From: Pseudofabraea citricarpa
Taxonomy: Eukaryota > Ascomycota > Leotiomycetes > Helotiales > Dermateaceae
Direction of reading: 5' to 3'
Assembly: GCA_029641185.1 (NCBI GenBank)
Contig: JAPWGK010000008.1
Location: 682,001 to 746,000, forward strand
DNA length: 64,000 nt
A program made the translations under genes and the position numbers. The notes beneath the pieces are model-generated. The model was given only the letters and a program-made list of their open reading frames with translations. It ran no database searches and was not told the origin of the DNA. Within the stretch, counting starts at the first letter, position 1, and each line of letters opens with the position of its first letter. Shown here in pieces: positions 34,851-47,164 of the stretch.

Positions 34851-36945
34851 TTGTAAGTCCCGAATTTCTCAAGTGATAGGTTGTGATACCTTTCTTCTTA
34901 TAGAGAAGCTTTTATACCTGATTATTTTCTTAGTTGTTCCTTAAATTCTCACGTCGAGCGGTTAACTCTAGAGTGGTAGTTACGCTTGTTTCCTTGTCTT
35001 CGCTTCTTTCTCTTCCAGGCACGTCGCCCTTCACATCTATCTGATTCATCTAAGAACCTCCAGCCCCGTCTCGTCTCTACCAAGATTGAAAATTCAGTTC
35101 TGTATATAACACTCTTGCTATTAATAAAGCTGTCTTAGTTACATGTTATAGCACAGTCTTTAGCTGTCTGTAGTTTTATATTTCAAGGAATCAGCTTGCT
35201 CCACTGCCATGCAATTCTTTTCTCCGAAAGAGTACATCTACCTGACATAAGTACCTAGGCCGTAGCTAAGCTTCAGCTCAGGTCTGCTCACCCATCTACA
35301 CAGACAGCACGGTATAATAGTAATAGAGAACCCTCTATAAGAAACTTCAAGCCTCTCTAAACCGAGCATAGTAATACTATAGAAAAGAAGAGATAATAGG
35401 GAACTGGATTGTTCTTTCTTTGAATCTAGCTGCAGGCCCGAGATAGAACCGCAACGAGCTAAGGGGTATATATATCCTCTTATTCTATTACGAATACCTT
35501 CCGTGCTAGCATTTATCCTCTTATTCTTCTAATCTCATAACGAGATATAATATGAAATCCGATCTAAAGCAGGTTACCGTAATATTTATAAAATCTGGGT
35601 AAGCTATCACGCAAGGAGTATACGCTTCTTCTTGTTGCGAAAATTATACTAGGTTCTTATTCCTTATAATTATTATAGATTAATATATTAGGAAAGGTCG
35701 AGAGGAAGTTTTCTGCTAAGATATATTTAGGTACCTAGGTATATGATATAATATTTGTATAGCTTTAGCTTAGGTAGAGATCTACTCGAGAAGGAATACT
35801 TTACTCTTATTATAGATCTGCTAAGATTTAAGAAGAAGGTAATAGTTAACCTAAGTATTTGTGAATTATACAAATGGTAGTAGAATTATGTATATAATCG
35901 AGAGCCTTGATATATCGAGTTATAAAGAGACTTTTAGAAACCGAGAACTTTAACTCTGGTTTAGATAATCTATATCAAAAGTGTTCATAGACAAATAAAT
36001 TAATAATATAATAAATAGAAGTATGTTAAGGAGAGTTAGAAAGCTAGCTACAGAGTTATAAGAGCTTTTATATCTTAAGGTATAACTAAATAAGATAAAC
36101 TAAACTAGGTGACTTACTAGGTGTTAGATTTTATCTAATAATATATCTTAAACACTTAAGTTCTTTTAGGAAAAGTCTCGACCGAGTAATCTAAAGCAAA
36201 GACTAGTTCGATAAAACGGCGTAACTCTTTCAGTGCTATAGTGGGAATAAGTGTAGTAATAGCCAGGTGCTCGAGATTAAGAGACTAGAGATACCCTGAA
36301 TCAGGCCCGAGGGAGGAAGGGAGGTATATATATAGAGATATATACCTGGGCAGACACGTAAATCCACAATTGCAGAGCTCACTTAAAAATCGATTTGTTT
36401 TAGTATTATATTTTTGTTTATGTTCCCTTTAAGCTTTAGTTCTCTGTGTATCCGTATACACCTTTTTATTCCTAGCGTAATCCTTACCTCAATTATTATC
36501 TCGCGTACCTTTTTTCACTTTCGAGCTAACTATCCCTCGGTTTAGTGAACTTGGTATTAATTTACCTTTTCTAAATTTATACTTTGTTTAATCTTTTATC
36601 TAGTCGGGCCTTGATTGATTTTATACTTTATAATAGATTATAAAGCGATTATATACGTTACGCAATTAAGAATCCTCTCTTATAACTTATTATCTCTTGT
36701 ACCTTTTTAATGATCAAGTGGCTTACTCTTACCTTTTCAACTCGTAGATCATAAGTAGAGTTTTATCATAGTTGAGACGCGTTAACTTCGAGTATCTATG
36801 TAACTGTAAATAAAATTAAAACTTCAATTTGTTAAAACCCCTCAGATCAATTACCCTTGTCAGTCAAGTACTATAGCAAGTAACTCTATAAACCTGCGTT
36901 CATGTAACTATATAAGTAGCCTTCTTATCGCTCGACAGCCCCCCC
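34851..36945. other. AT-rich gene-free block, possibly decayed repeat DNA
   Basis: 2.1 kb of strongly AT-rich sequence full of TATA-type words (TATATA, TTATAAT) with stops in every frame and no frame worth reporting. Islands such as CAGGCCCGAG (near 35431 and 36303) and TACCTGGGCAG (near 36344) survive. This fits an old mobile element altered by C-to-T mutation (RIP), but no terminal repeats or element domains are visible. Confidence 0.45.
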
Positions 36946-39704
36946 TCACACGGTTATTCTACAATATCTTTTCTCTAATAGCTTGAATGACAATGGCTTG
37001 AAGTTTCTTGTGTACCGCAAGCAAGGACGAGAAAACAAAACAAGAATCAAAACCCTCGACCGAAGAGTAAACCCCATAAGTTTCATTTTTAACGTGTCGA
37101 GGAAGTCAGAAAAGCATGGTGTTAAAAAAAGCTTACTAGGGTAGAATGATACAAGTAACATTTATCATGTAGTATTAATCTGACAAGTGGTGGTATCTTC
37201 TAGGAATTATATGGTTTCAGTCGCCATATCATTGTGAGAATCTACATACATCGAAGCAAATGCAGCCATCTAAGAGGCACATGATAATTTGTGCATTTTT
37301 ATGCGGTTAGACTGTTGAGTGAAATAAATTGCCATGAAACAGTTGTGCCTATATCCAACTCAGATATCATATCCATTGACTAATCCACGCCAAGAAAAGA
37401 AAAGCATATGCACGCAGCTACTTGCAGAAGCATACTGCACATTCTTTCAAAAAGATAAGGCGGTCGCTTACCTTTTGAAACATGAGGTGGCGGGGTAAAA
37501 TATCCCTACCCCTCACTCCGAAGTGTGATTACTCTCCTCTCCCAACAAGCGGTGAAGAAAAAGCAACTCTCCAAAATCTTGATCTCCATCTCAATCTCAT
37601 CGGAGCAAAAGGATCTGCGCCAGATCTCGTATCTTGTGCTGCGCAATAAACCCCGAGGGTTTCTGCAGCATGCTGTGTAAGATGGCCGTGGCCGTCCACT
37701 GTGTTGAACCGGAGTGTCGGGAATTCGGTTTTCAGTATTTGAGATGAAAGTGAGGGGGTCGATTAAGTTTTCGATATTAGGTTGTTGCAGTTGGGCGAGA
37801 TTCCTGTCCAGGTAATTTATTCTAGAGTTTCTTTCTCTCATGCGATTTCATTTACCGTACGACAACTGGAAAGGTTCATGGTACTTTCGTACAATGTGCC
37901 GACGTACCTGACTAAAACGAGGGACTCGCCCATGTGCGACACGATATTCAAATAGCCACCAGGCGCTGTGAAACAACTATTCATCGGAAAGCTGTAAAAG
38001 TGACGGATCTGTCGAGCTATTCAAATACTGTTGATACACCGCTAAAGTGGTCGCGATCTAGAACAACACCATGGCCACGGCTTGGGCGCTTCGAAACATG
38101 TGGCATCGTAATATGTCACTATGCCTACCAATGCACTTTTCATGATAGAGTTTTAGGACTTTCTCCATTAATTCCCTCCATATTTCGAGCACACGCGAGA
38201 GTTTTAGCGAAGTTGAACTCTGTTTTTGACGGAGTCGGAGTTTGGTGATGCTGGAATCAGACTGGCTCAAGTGGCGATGGGCAAGAAATAACCGATTTCT
38301 GGAAATGGGTAAATGCTGCAACGACCATCCACTCATCACCCAAACAGGATGCATCTGAAAAACTTCTCCATCAGCTGCATGCGAATACCAACCAGCTGTC
38401 GAGTGTCGTGTCTTCTTTCTTCGCTGGCTTCTTTCGTATGGTGCTGACCGAAAGTGATCCAGAGTGCAGCGTCGATCTCCGAGGTTGGTCTCGACATCCA
38501 TGATCGCTGAGTGGACGGATGGGGGTTCGAGGCTCAATGATAGCCTTGCGATCCAGCGACCGTTGTACGCAGCACGGGAATCGATGCGGCATCCCTGTAT
38601 GACTTTCAGCTGGCATCTTGGGAAAGACAAATACCATCTGCTGCCAAGCAGCGATCTGTGGAGAGGACTGAAAGCACCAACCATCGACTGCCCCTTGTTG
38701 CTACGTTCTGTCGTTGCTTGCGAGCGCCTCGTGTCCTCGGTGGACCCTGAGGTTGAGATGAAGCCTTGCAACTTGCACGATCCGAAGGACCCAGGTGGAC
38801 TAATGTAACCTAATCTCCTACATCGAAGGGCTAGGCCAGAAGCCGGACAGCGCCATGTCACTGGGCTTCGGAGGGCACAGAGCTTTAGCATCCAGCATTT
38901 CGTCATGCCAATAGCAAAGCGAATCGAGGTCGTCAGATGGATCATCTAGCTTCAGATGCTGCTCTGGCTACTGGTCATAGCATTGTCCTCTTGTCGCCGA
39001 TATCAGGGGTACAGTAGATGGCGAGTAATGATGACCCTACTGTATGTAGCTCGTCCCAGATGCTTGGGATCGGATGGGCGAAGGTTGGGCCAAGTAGCAC
39101 GGCAACGTGGACGTCCCCGAAAGTTTCGACATGGCCACAGCCCTGCAGCCACGTCTCACTGCTGCTGTATGTACGCTGCTGTCTTTTCTGCGGGATCGAC
39201 GGCCGTTTAAGCTGCTGTAGGCTACTGTGGGAGGAGAAAAGGTGGAGTTAGCGACGAGGAAAAGAGGAAGAGGAAGCGAAGTTGAGTGTGAGCCTAGACG
39301 TACTCGCTCGAACCTAAATGGATCCATGAACGCATGACTTTTGCGCCAACACAAGTCCTCTCTCCCCATCGCACCTTTTCCATTCTCCATATTTCAGAAG
39401 CCCTATCGCACCTCAGCTTGCTTCCAAAAAGCAAAAAGGAAAAAAACCAACCTAGTTCTTGTATAGCCTCTTACAACGGCTATCAAAAACCTTCATATCT
39501 CGGCATTCGTTCCATTGGCTATTCTGATCAACACGTCAAAAGGTTGTTTTGAGCCCCATTTAGGACGTGGCAGAGTTGTTTTTGAGGACGTCCTCCATTC
39601 AAAGCTGAATCATTGTTGTTGTGCCTCACTCTCTTATGCTTCGTCATCTGTCCCCACTACCAAGTTCTCTGAGCAGCCATTCATCTCTGAGCACTGCTTC
39701 GAGG
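36946..39704. other. Gene-poor region upstream of CRY-DASH
   Basis: 2.76 kb. The composition returns to ~50% GC after 37.4 kb. A 295-codon minus-strand frame (38058-38945) overlaps plus-strand frames and has no recognisable domain or convincing splice extension, so I do not call it. The last ~400 bases are the CRY-DASH promoter and 5' UTR. Confidence 0.4.
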
Positions 39705-41708
39705 ATGTCGCCGTCCACTTTGGTCTACCTCTTACGTCGTGACCTTCGTGTCGCTGACAATCCAATTCTACACGCCGTCAGCAATCAGAACGACTCGTTT
39801 ACTCACTTCCTGCCCATCTATGTCTTTGCGGCCCAGCAGATAGAAGTTTCCGGATTCATCTCCGAGGGTGGCAAGAAGAGCCCATATCCGGAAGCTAGAA
39901 GTGAGGTGGGCGGTTTCTGGCGTTGTGGACCTAGGAGAGCACAATTCTTGGCAGAAACTATTTTCGATTTGAAGAACCAACTGGAGAAGGCCGAGAGTGG
40001 TTTATGTATCCGTGTTGGTATGGTAGGCGAGGTTATCAAGCAATTATTGGAGGACAAGAATCTGCATGTTGGTGGTGTTTGGATGACCGAGGAAGAGGGC
40101 GTGGAAGAACGAAGAGAAGAGAGAGACGTGAAGCGTGCTTGCGAGCAAAGAAACGTAGATTTCAAGCTCTGGGGAGACGAGAAATACTTCATTCATGAGT
40201 AAGTGGGTTGTGTTTATTCTCGTCAACCCCCGCTGACAAGCCATAGCAAAGATCTACCGTTCGATAAACCATCAGATCTACCGGACGTGTTTACAACATA
40301 CAGAAAGATGGTAGAACCTCTCCGTGAGGCCCCACGTGCACTACTACCAGCACCAAGTAAACTTCCAGCTTTTCCAAGCAACGTTCCAGCGCAGCATTCG
40401 CCGTTCACGATACCCTCAGACTATGAATCATTACTCAAGTCCCTCCAAAGACCATTGACCGAAACAGATATTATAGAAAATCCACCTCCATCCCCAGGCA
40501 CTGAATCCGCACACCCCTTCAAAGGTGGCGAGGCAGAAGCACAAAAACGATTATCCCAATTAATATTATCAGGAGCCATGACAAACTACAAGGAGACACG
40601 AAACGGACTCCTCGGTACAGATTATTCGACAAAGTTATCTGCCTGGTTAGCATTAGGATCCATTACTGCACGCCAAGTGCACTCCTCACTGATTGTGTTT
40701 GAAGATGGCAAAGCCGAAGAATTCAAAGACGCACCAGGCTATGGAAAAGGCGAGAATGATGGCACCAAAGCTGTGAGGTTCGAGCTCCTCTGGAGAGACT
40801 ACATGCGTCTCTGCACCCGTAAATTCCGCGCACGACTTTTCCGACTACAAGGCTTCAACGGGTCCGAGACTCCGTCGAATCGCTGGTTAGAAACTCGCAA
40901 TCCCGCAACCCAGAAGCTGATTACTCGGTTCCTGAACGGCACTACAGGCATGGGATTTATTGATGCCTCGCAGAGAGAACTCTATCATACTGGCTACACG
41001 TCCAACCGGTCTCGTCAGAACGTTGCCAGTTTCTTCAGCAAGATGCTTAACATCGACTGGCGCATCGGTGCCGAATGGTACGAGAGCATGCTAGTCGACT
41101 ACGACGTATCGTCGAACTGGGGAAACTGGCAGTACGTGGCTGGCGTGGGTAACGATCCACGCGGCGAGAATGGACGTGTGTTTAATCCCGTCAAGCAGGC
41201 ATTTGACTATGATCCAAATGCCGAGTACGTGCGTGCGTGGATCCCGGAATTGAAGGAACTGCAGAATCCCGGTGAATGTTTCCAAGCATGGACGGTGCCT
41301 GAGGAGAGGAGACAAGAGTTGGGATTAAAGGGCGAGATGGTAGAGAACCCGTTGAAGAAAATCGAGTTCACGGTTGGTAGAAGGGCACATTCAAAGAGTG
41401 GTAACCGAGGTGGAGGGGGAGGCGGAGCTGGAATCTCTAGCGAGAATGCCAGAGGAGGGAACACGAATCGCGGACGCTATAGAGGTAATAGTGAGAGGAC
41501 TGGAGGCGAGAAAGGTATGGGACCTGGATCGAGACCCGGTGGATATGGAGGTAGAGGGTATGGTAGCACGCGAGGTTATAATACGAATGCGGCTTATTCA
41601 AGAGGTGGTGGTGGCGGTGGGAATTATGGACGTGGAAGAGGAAGGGAGGGAAGGATGGGTATGATGGAGAAGGATCGTCTTGCTGGCGAGGAGAATGCTA
41701 GGTCATGA
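39705..41708 (+). CDS. Cryptochrome DASH (CRY-DASH)
   Basis: Two exons (39705-40198, 40247-41708; intron 48 nt, GTAAGT...CATAG) encode 651 aa. FAD/folate flavoprotein of the photolyase family; the group repairs UV dimers in single-stranded DNA and can act as a light-signalling component. Seen: the N-terminal Rossmann photolyase domain (STLVYLLRRDLRVADNPIL), then the FAD-binding helical domain with GALTNYKETRN-like and LLGTDYSTKLSAWLALGSITARQ. Diagnostic segments are FELLWRDYMRLCTRKF, GMGFIDASQRELYHTGYTSNRSRQNVASF, DYDVSSNWGNWQYVAGVGNDPRG and FNPVKQAFDYDPNAEYVRAW. The last ~115 residues form a Gly/Arg/Tyr-rich RGG-like tail, as reported for several fungal CRY-DASH proteins. The start ATG lies just before the conserved domain. 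Confidence 0.96.
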
Positions 41709-42174
41709 TCGGTTATAAATCTTCTTTAGCGGCTTTTACTTGCATTTGTTTTGGAGGAATTCGTGGGTTTAGGTAGCGATTTGGTCGGTTGGTTGTTTTC
41801 GATGCAAGCAAGCCAGAGATTTAATTAGTTCAGATTGCTCTTATTCTAATATGCCCATTCTTTTCCTCGTTTGGTAACATCGTTAAAATAGTCGTATTTC
41901 TTTTTGTAAAACTGCCGGTGATTATTGTTGATCTTATCTTCTAATTTTGATATTACCTTTATGTGTTACTTCGTTTTGTATTGCTGGTTAAGAGACGATT
42001 CTAGCAATCCAACAAATTGCGAAATCATGAAAGGGAGCTATACACTGGTCTTTGCTTAAAAATCACTTCTGGCAGTCTAAAGCTTATGCTGATTCTGATC
42101 CTTTTCTCTCATTCATACTGGTAACAAACAACCAGATGACATTTCTTATGGCCATCGGTAACTACCTAGGTATC
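41709..42174. other. Convergent 3' intergenic region
   Basis: 466 AT-rich bases between the CRY-DASH and glutamate decarboxylase 3' ends; nothing else seen. Confidence 0.4.
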
Positions 42175-44033
42175 TTAACAGACCGTTCTATGCACACCCT
42201 CGCTCATGGGATTTGCTCCTTTCTCTTCCTTTCCGCCCTTCTTCTCTTTCGCTTCAAGGACATTCAAATCTTGCTTATCCCCATCAATCAAGCCCTGTGT
42301 AACCTCACAAATATCACTAATCAAGCGATCCAGCAGATCGAAACTCATACTCTCCCTAACAACAACTCTCAAAATTTCCTGCTTCTCCTCACTCGGAGGA
42401 AGTGGATAATTGGGAATGATATACTGTTTCGCCCTGAGCAGATTCGAAATGGTAACTTGCTGAATATGGGGGAATTCTTTCTTGAACTCAGACGAGAAGT
42501 GAAATGCAACAACGGGAAGACCGGCATTATAGTCTGCTGACGTCTCTTCCCCTTCGTGTGAAACCTTGGGAATTGCGGTTTGAGACTGCGTAGTTGATGA
42601 TGCTGCTTCGAGAGAGAGTACGCCTTTAGGTCGATGGATGTCCGATACGCATTCATACCACCCTGTCGCTTCGAGCGACTTGGAGAGCAGACGTGCGTTT
42701 GAGAGGCAGTTTTCCATTATACCTCGATATCCTGAAAAGCCGAGGTGGATTAGGTTGTAATATTGTGCGATGATTTGCGCACCTGGTCGTGAGAAATTGA
42801 GAGTGTAGGATTCTTCAGTTCCCCCGAGATAGTGAAGCTCGAAGACGAGGTGTTTGGGGAGGTAAGCCTCATCACGCCCTAACGTATTTGTTAGTCACTT
42901 TTTGTTAAGACGTTTGGATTGGAGATTGGAACAAACAGATTATCCAACCGACTCCTGCATAGACAAGACCGAATTTGTGACCAGATGTGTTGATAGATTT
43001 CACACGTGGGAGTTCAAAGTTCCTAACGTTTATTAGTATTATCCGCCGAGAGAAAAAGAGATGCCTTACCATTTTGGTCCCCCTGCTTTAGCATGTGTGA
43101 ATGGAGCAATAAATCCCCCAGAAGCCGCATCAACATGGATCGGAATGTCTACTCCAGTCTTGGCCTCATATTCGTCAAGAATCTTGGAAATCTCCTCAAC
43201 TGGTTCATAATGGCCTGTATAAGTGCTTCCCAGAATAACAAAAATTCCAATTGTGTTCGCATCAATATTTTCCTTGACGAGTTCCGGGTCCAGTCTGTAG
43301 CTACTCTTCTTAGAAACAGGTAGAATTCGAGCTTCGACTTCAAAATAACGAGCGAACTTTTCCAATGCAACTTGAGCATTAGATCCCATGATTATATTGG
43401 GCTTGCTCTTATCTTTTCCAGCAGCGTCACGCTTCTCTTGCCAGCGACGCTTCATCGCAAGACCGCCTAGATGAATAGCTTCCGAGGAACCTGTGGTTGC
43501 TGACCCGATTGCTCGCTCGCCTTTTTGTACTCCCCATAAATGTGAAATGATGCTGACGCAACGGGTGTGCATCTGCATCATAGCTGGATACTCATCGGCA
43601 TCTGACATGTTCTTGGAAATATTCTCGAATATGAGTTGTTCAGCATGGGTCTCCATGTATGTTCCGACAAAACTAAAAATCGGTCATTTTATTTCTCTTC
43701 TGATGAATCTCAAACAAGAGCCTACCTCGCTAGATTCAGATTCGGTCGTCCATCAAGATCTAGTTCGTCTTTCAACATCTGATGGACTGCATCGGCTGGA
43801 GAGCCCTCTTTTGGGATTTTGAACTTGGAGATCTCCTTTTGACTGGCATATCGTGTAGAGTAAGGTGTCAAATGAGATGTTCCTCCTTGGGTATGAACAT
43901 GTTTCCGTCCTGCCTCAGACATATGCACGCCTTTGAGACTTTGAATAATCTCATCTGGATCGACCTGGAAATTGTTAGTAATGAAAATCATGTGATTGCC
44001 AATCGTAGAGCTTACGTGACGAGCAAGAGACAT
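42175..44033 (-). CDS. gad1: Glutamate decarboxylase
   Basis: Five exons (44033-44016, 43964-43726, 43672-43070, 43022-42937, 42878-42175) encode 549 aa. PLP enzyme converting glutamate to GABA and CO2, in the cytosol; GABA shunt and acid/oxidative stress. Exon 1 is only six codons (MSLARH). The 51-nt intron after it translates through without a stop, so callers may retain it. Key sites: [31 protein letters not shown] (Asp stacking on PLP) and [10 protein letters not shown] with Lys303 as Schiff-base lysine. [21 protein letters not shown] follows. Intron 4 splits the Trp of [12 protein letters not shown]. The C-terminus carries a Lys/Glu-rich extension ([14 protein letters not shown]). Introns are 51, 53, 47 and 58 nt. 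Confidence 0.96.
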
Positions 44034-45186
44034 TGTGGTTTTTGATTGAGGTAACTGTTATCGAGGTAAATCACTTGTTTGGAAGTAGGATAATTTGGAA
44101 AAGTAGTAGAAATGGAAAATGTTCAGAGGACAAATAAGCTTTCTTTTCATATCAGTCTGACCCATGACGACAGTTAGGTTGAGAAAATATGGACCTTGTG
44201 GAACTGCCGCGTCCATGTTTCCACTCGGAACTATTAAAAGCAATCGGCTTCTTTTTGATTGGCAACGTCCAGAGAGAGGCTGATTTAATGCATGTGGAAA
44301 ACTTTTACAAATTGGATGTTTTTGGTGGTGGAGGAGCGGGAGATCGATGGTTTGTTCAGGAGACGTCACCGAGAACCCCACAAGACAGCTCGCTAACGAA
44401 AGCTTGTTTTTATCCTTGAAGAGAATCTCCATTAAAAAGATCTCTCGACTCCTTCTTTGCTTTTTGAATGACATTAGCTTCTTGTACTGTAATTGCGCTA
44501 CAAGAAGCTCGAGTCTTATACTTCTACCAACAACTACTTGCACGATTTCGATTGATAAGGTTCTTTGGAATGAGAGCAACCGGACAAGCAAGGGTCATTA
44601 CTTGTCGTTGCTTTTACAAACTTGAGTCGAATAATGATGCTCAATTTAAACTTACCTCCCAATAGCAATACTTTCTTCTACTCGACATGTGCACATGTGC
44701 TTGCCTCGTACCAATCAGACATGCGACAATTCAGACCACGAAAATCTCGTGATTCTCCCAGGCAAATAATGGTTTCGTCATTATTATCGCCTCGTCGGGG
44801 AAATGCAATAAACATCCCGACGAGGGGTAAGCAGCAGGGATAAGCACTGACAACCATTGATGATGCTATTGACTTTCGACTTCTAGAAAGCCACGCAATC
44901 CTGCAACCTGGAGGCTATGCAACAATCAATAATTCAAAGGGGCCAATAGAGACTGAAGAAAGACTGTTTCGTTATACTTTGTCTGTCTAGCCAGTTCCTT
45001 GCGAGCTCTCGGAGTTGAAGCACTTCGGTTGAAACCAAAAGTCCGGGGCATCCGTTGCTTGTGTATCACCTCATCGCTTGGAATTAGGCGTCACCACCGA
45101 CCTACGACCTAGCTCATTCCATTCGTATTTCTTCTTCTCTCCTCACTTTCCTCTTCTTATAACCATTTTCAGCAACTTCCATCAAT
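44034..45186. promoter_or_regulatory. Divergent upstream region, glutamate decarboxylase / fasciclin gene
   Basis: 1.15 kb with only short frames on both strands, taken as the shared promoter region. A CT-rich stretch (45125-45165) precedes the fasciclin start. Confidence 0.35.
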
Positions 45187-46671
45187 ATGAAGTTCATCAA
45201 TCTCTTGCCGCTTGTGGCCATTTCATCCGCCTTCGTTATCCCAGACGAGCAGATGACAAGCCAGCTTGTCGTCGAATCCAAAGATACATCAAAGTCGTTC
45301 TTTGACAGGTTTCCTAGCAAGGACAGCATTCTCGTCGGTGTCGAGGATGCCTTGAAAGACGTCGTTGCCTCGACTGAGAATGCAATCGACAGGGCGTTGA
45401 ATGCTGCTTCAGATATTGGCAGCAACATCAAGCCAACATTCTCATGCCACAACTCGTTGACAGCATTCGACGTAGATGGATGGCTCAAGTCTACAGAATC
45501 CATGCTACCATTTGATGAGGATATCTTTGAACATGGCAAGCGACCACACCACAAACCACCTCACCATAAACGACCTCATGATGGCCACAAGCCCAACTTG
45601 ACAGTCTATGAGCTCATTGCCAAGAGCAAGTATACTACTAAATTGGCCAAACTCATCAACGAATATCCAGACTTGGTTGAGACTCTCAATGGAACTGAAG
45701 CAAACTATACCGTGTTTGCACCCATTGACAAGGCCTTTGAGAAGCTTCCAAAGGGCCACAAACCATCCAAAGAGCTCATCAAGAAAGTGCTTCTCTATCA
45801 TGTCTCACCAGACTTTTACCCAGCAGGTCGTGTACTTGTTTCCCATACCATCCCGACTGCTTTGGAGGAAGAGGCACTTGGAGGGGAAGCTCAGCGCCTC
45901 CGAGTCGGCTTGGGGCTTAAAGGACTGGCTGTTAACTTCTACAGCAGAGTTGTGGCGGTCAATATCGTAAGTATTCTGCACACCACAGTCAATCCCAGCT
46001 AACTGTATCATTAGTTTGGAACAAATGGTGTCATTCACGGCGTCGAATCTCTTCTTCTCCCACCTCCACCTTCCCTCAAGATTATCGAACTCCTCCCTGG
46101 AGAATTCAGCACACTTAATTTGGGTCTGGAAAAGACAGGATTATTCGATGAGCTTAAGGGCGTTGCACACGAAGGAGGAACTATCTTCGCACCCAACAAC
46201 TTTGCCTTCAAGAAGCTTGGTCCCAAGATCAATGCTTTCCTATTCAGCTCATACGGAGAGAAATACTTGAAGGCGCTCTTGAAGTATCATGTTGTGGCCA
46301 ACCAGACTCTATACTCAGACGCATTCTACAAGGCCAAGGATGTATCATCGGCAGCTGTTGATGAGATTGATACTGAAGAGATTCCCAAGGGACATTTCCA
46401 TGTTGATCTCCCAACCTTGTTGGAGGAGAAGAGTCTTTCCATTGATATTGGAAGATATGGGGGATTCATCACCATCAAGATCAATGGTTTCAGTTCAGTT
46501 GCTGTCCAAGACGGCCTCGCCAAGGATGGGGTCATCCATGTTCTTAGCTCGATTCTCATTCCACCCAAGACACCAGGAGGTGCTCAGTACATGGGCGAGG
46601 AAATGGATATCGAGGAGCTGAAGGAGAGACTTGGGGCCTATCTTGAAGAAGATAAGGTGTATGAACTGTAA
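45187..46671 (+). CDS. Secreted fasciclin (FAS1) two-domain protein
   Basis: Two exons (45187-45966, 46015-46671; intron 48 nt) encode 478 aa. A signal peptide (MKFINLLPLVAISSAFV, ~1-17) leads a ~100-residue pro-like region, then a His/Pro/Lys-rich linker (KRPHHKPPHHKRPHDGHKP, ~119-137). Two FAS1 domains follow: LTVYELIAKSKYTTKLAKLI...NYTVFAPIDKAFEKLP...LLYHV (~140-275), and a second with GGTIFAPNNFAFKKLG...LLKYHVV...GVIHVLSSILIPP (~290-455). FAS1 proteins act in cell-surface adhesion. There is no obvious GPI signal or membrane helix at the C-terminus (EDKVYEL), so it is probably secreted or wall-bound. The intron lies at the end of the first domain (VAVNI/FGTNGVIHGV). Function beyond adhesion is not shown. 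Confidence 0.93.
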
Positions 46672-47164
46672 CATGTAAAATGTGTATATGATTGAACGAT
46701 GAAGCAAAGGACGGTTATCCTTGGCAAGGATTGGTGGGTCTTGAGAAACTTTCATTAAAGATTTGAGGAAGTTAAGAGAAAATAAAACCAAGTTGAACCG
46801 CCCCTTGAGGTTCTACCTAGAAATAGTCAATGTGACTCACCTTCAGCCTGGAAGGATCAAATCCAGTGACCAGTCACGTGTTGACTTGATGGTTGCCTGC
46901 ACATGTTCTCCACTAATTCAGCGTTTGCGTTCTCCTATATCTTCATCAATCTTTCCCAATTCTTTTACCTTAGCTCCCTGTATTCTCTCATCTAAAGTTC
47001 TGACGATATCCTCTGCACTTCTCCCGTTCTTATCCAACTTTCAGCTGGATTAGCCTTTTCTTGGCACAACTGCCCTTAACCTATTCCGGAGTATTTTCTG
47101 GCTGCTGCCGCTCCTGAACTCCTAAACTTCATGAGAAGTGATATTCAAGTTGCCAATTCCAAAA
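46672..47164. other. Intergenic region
   Basis: 493 bases; CACGTG near 46876. No gene was seen. It is the likely promoter of the DUF4246 gene. Confidence 0.35.

Noticed and set aside
38058..38945. 295-codon minus-strand open frame
   Set aside because: No domain, unusual Arg/Ser/Cys-rich composition, overlapping plus-strand frames, and no splice partners; most likely a chance frame in ~52% GC DNA.
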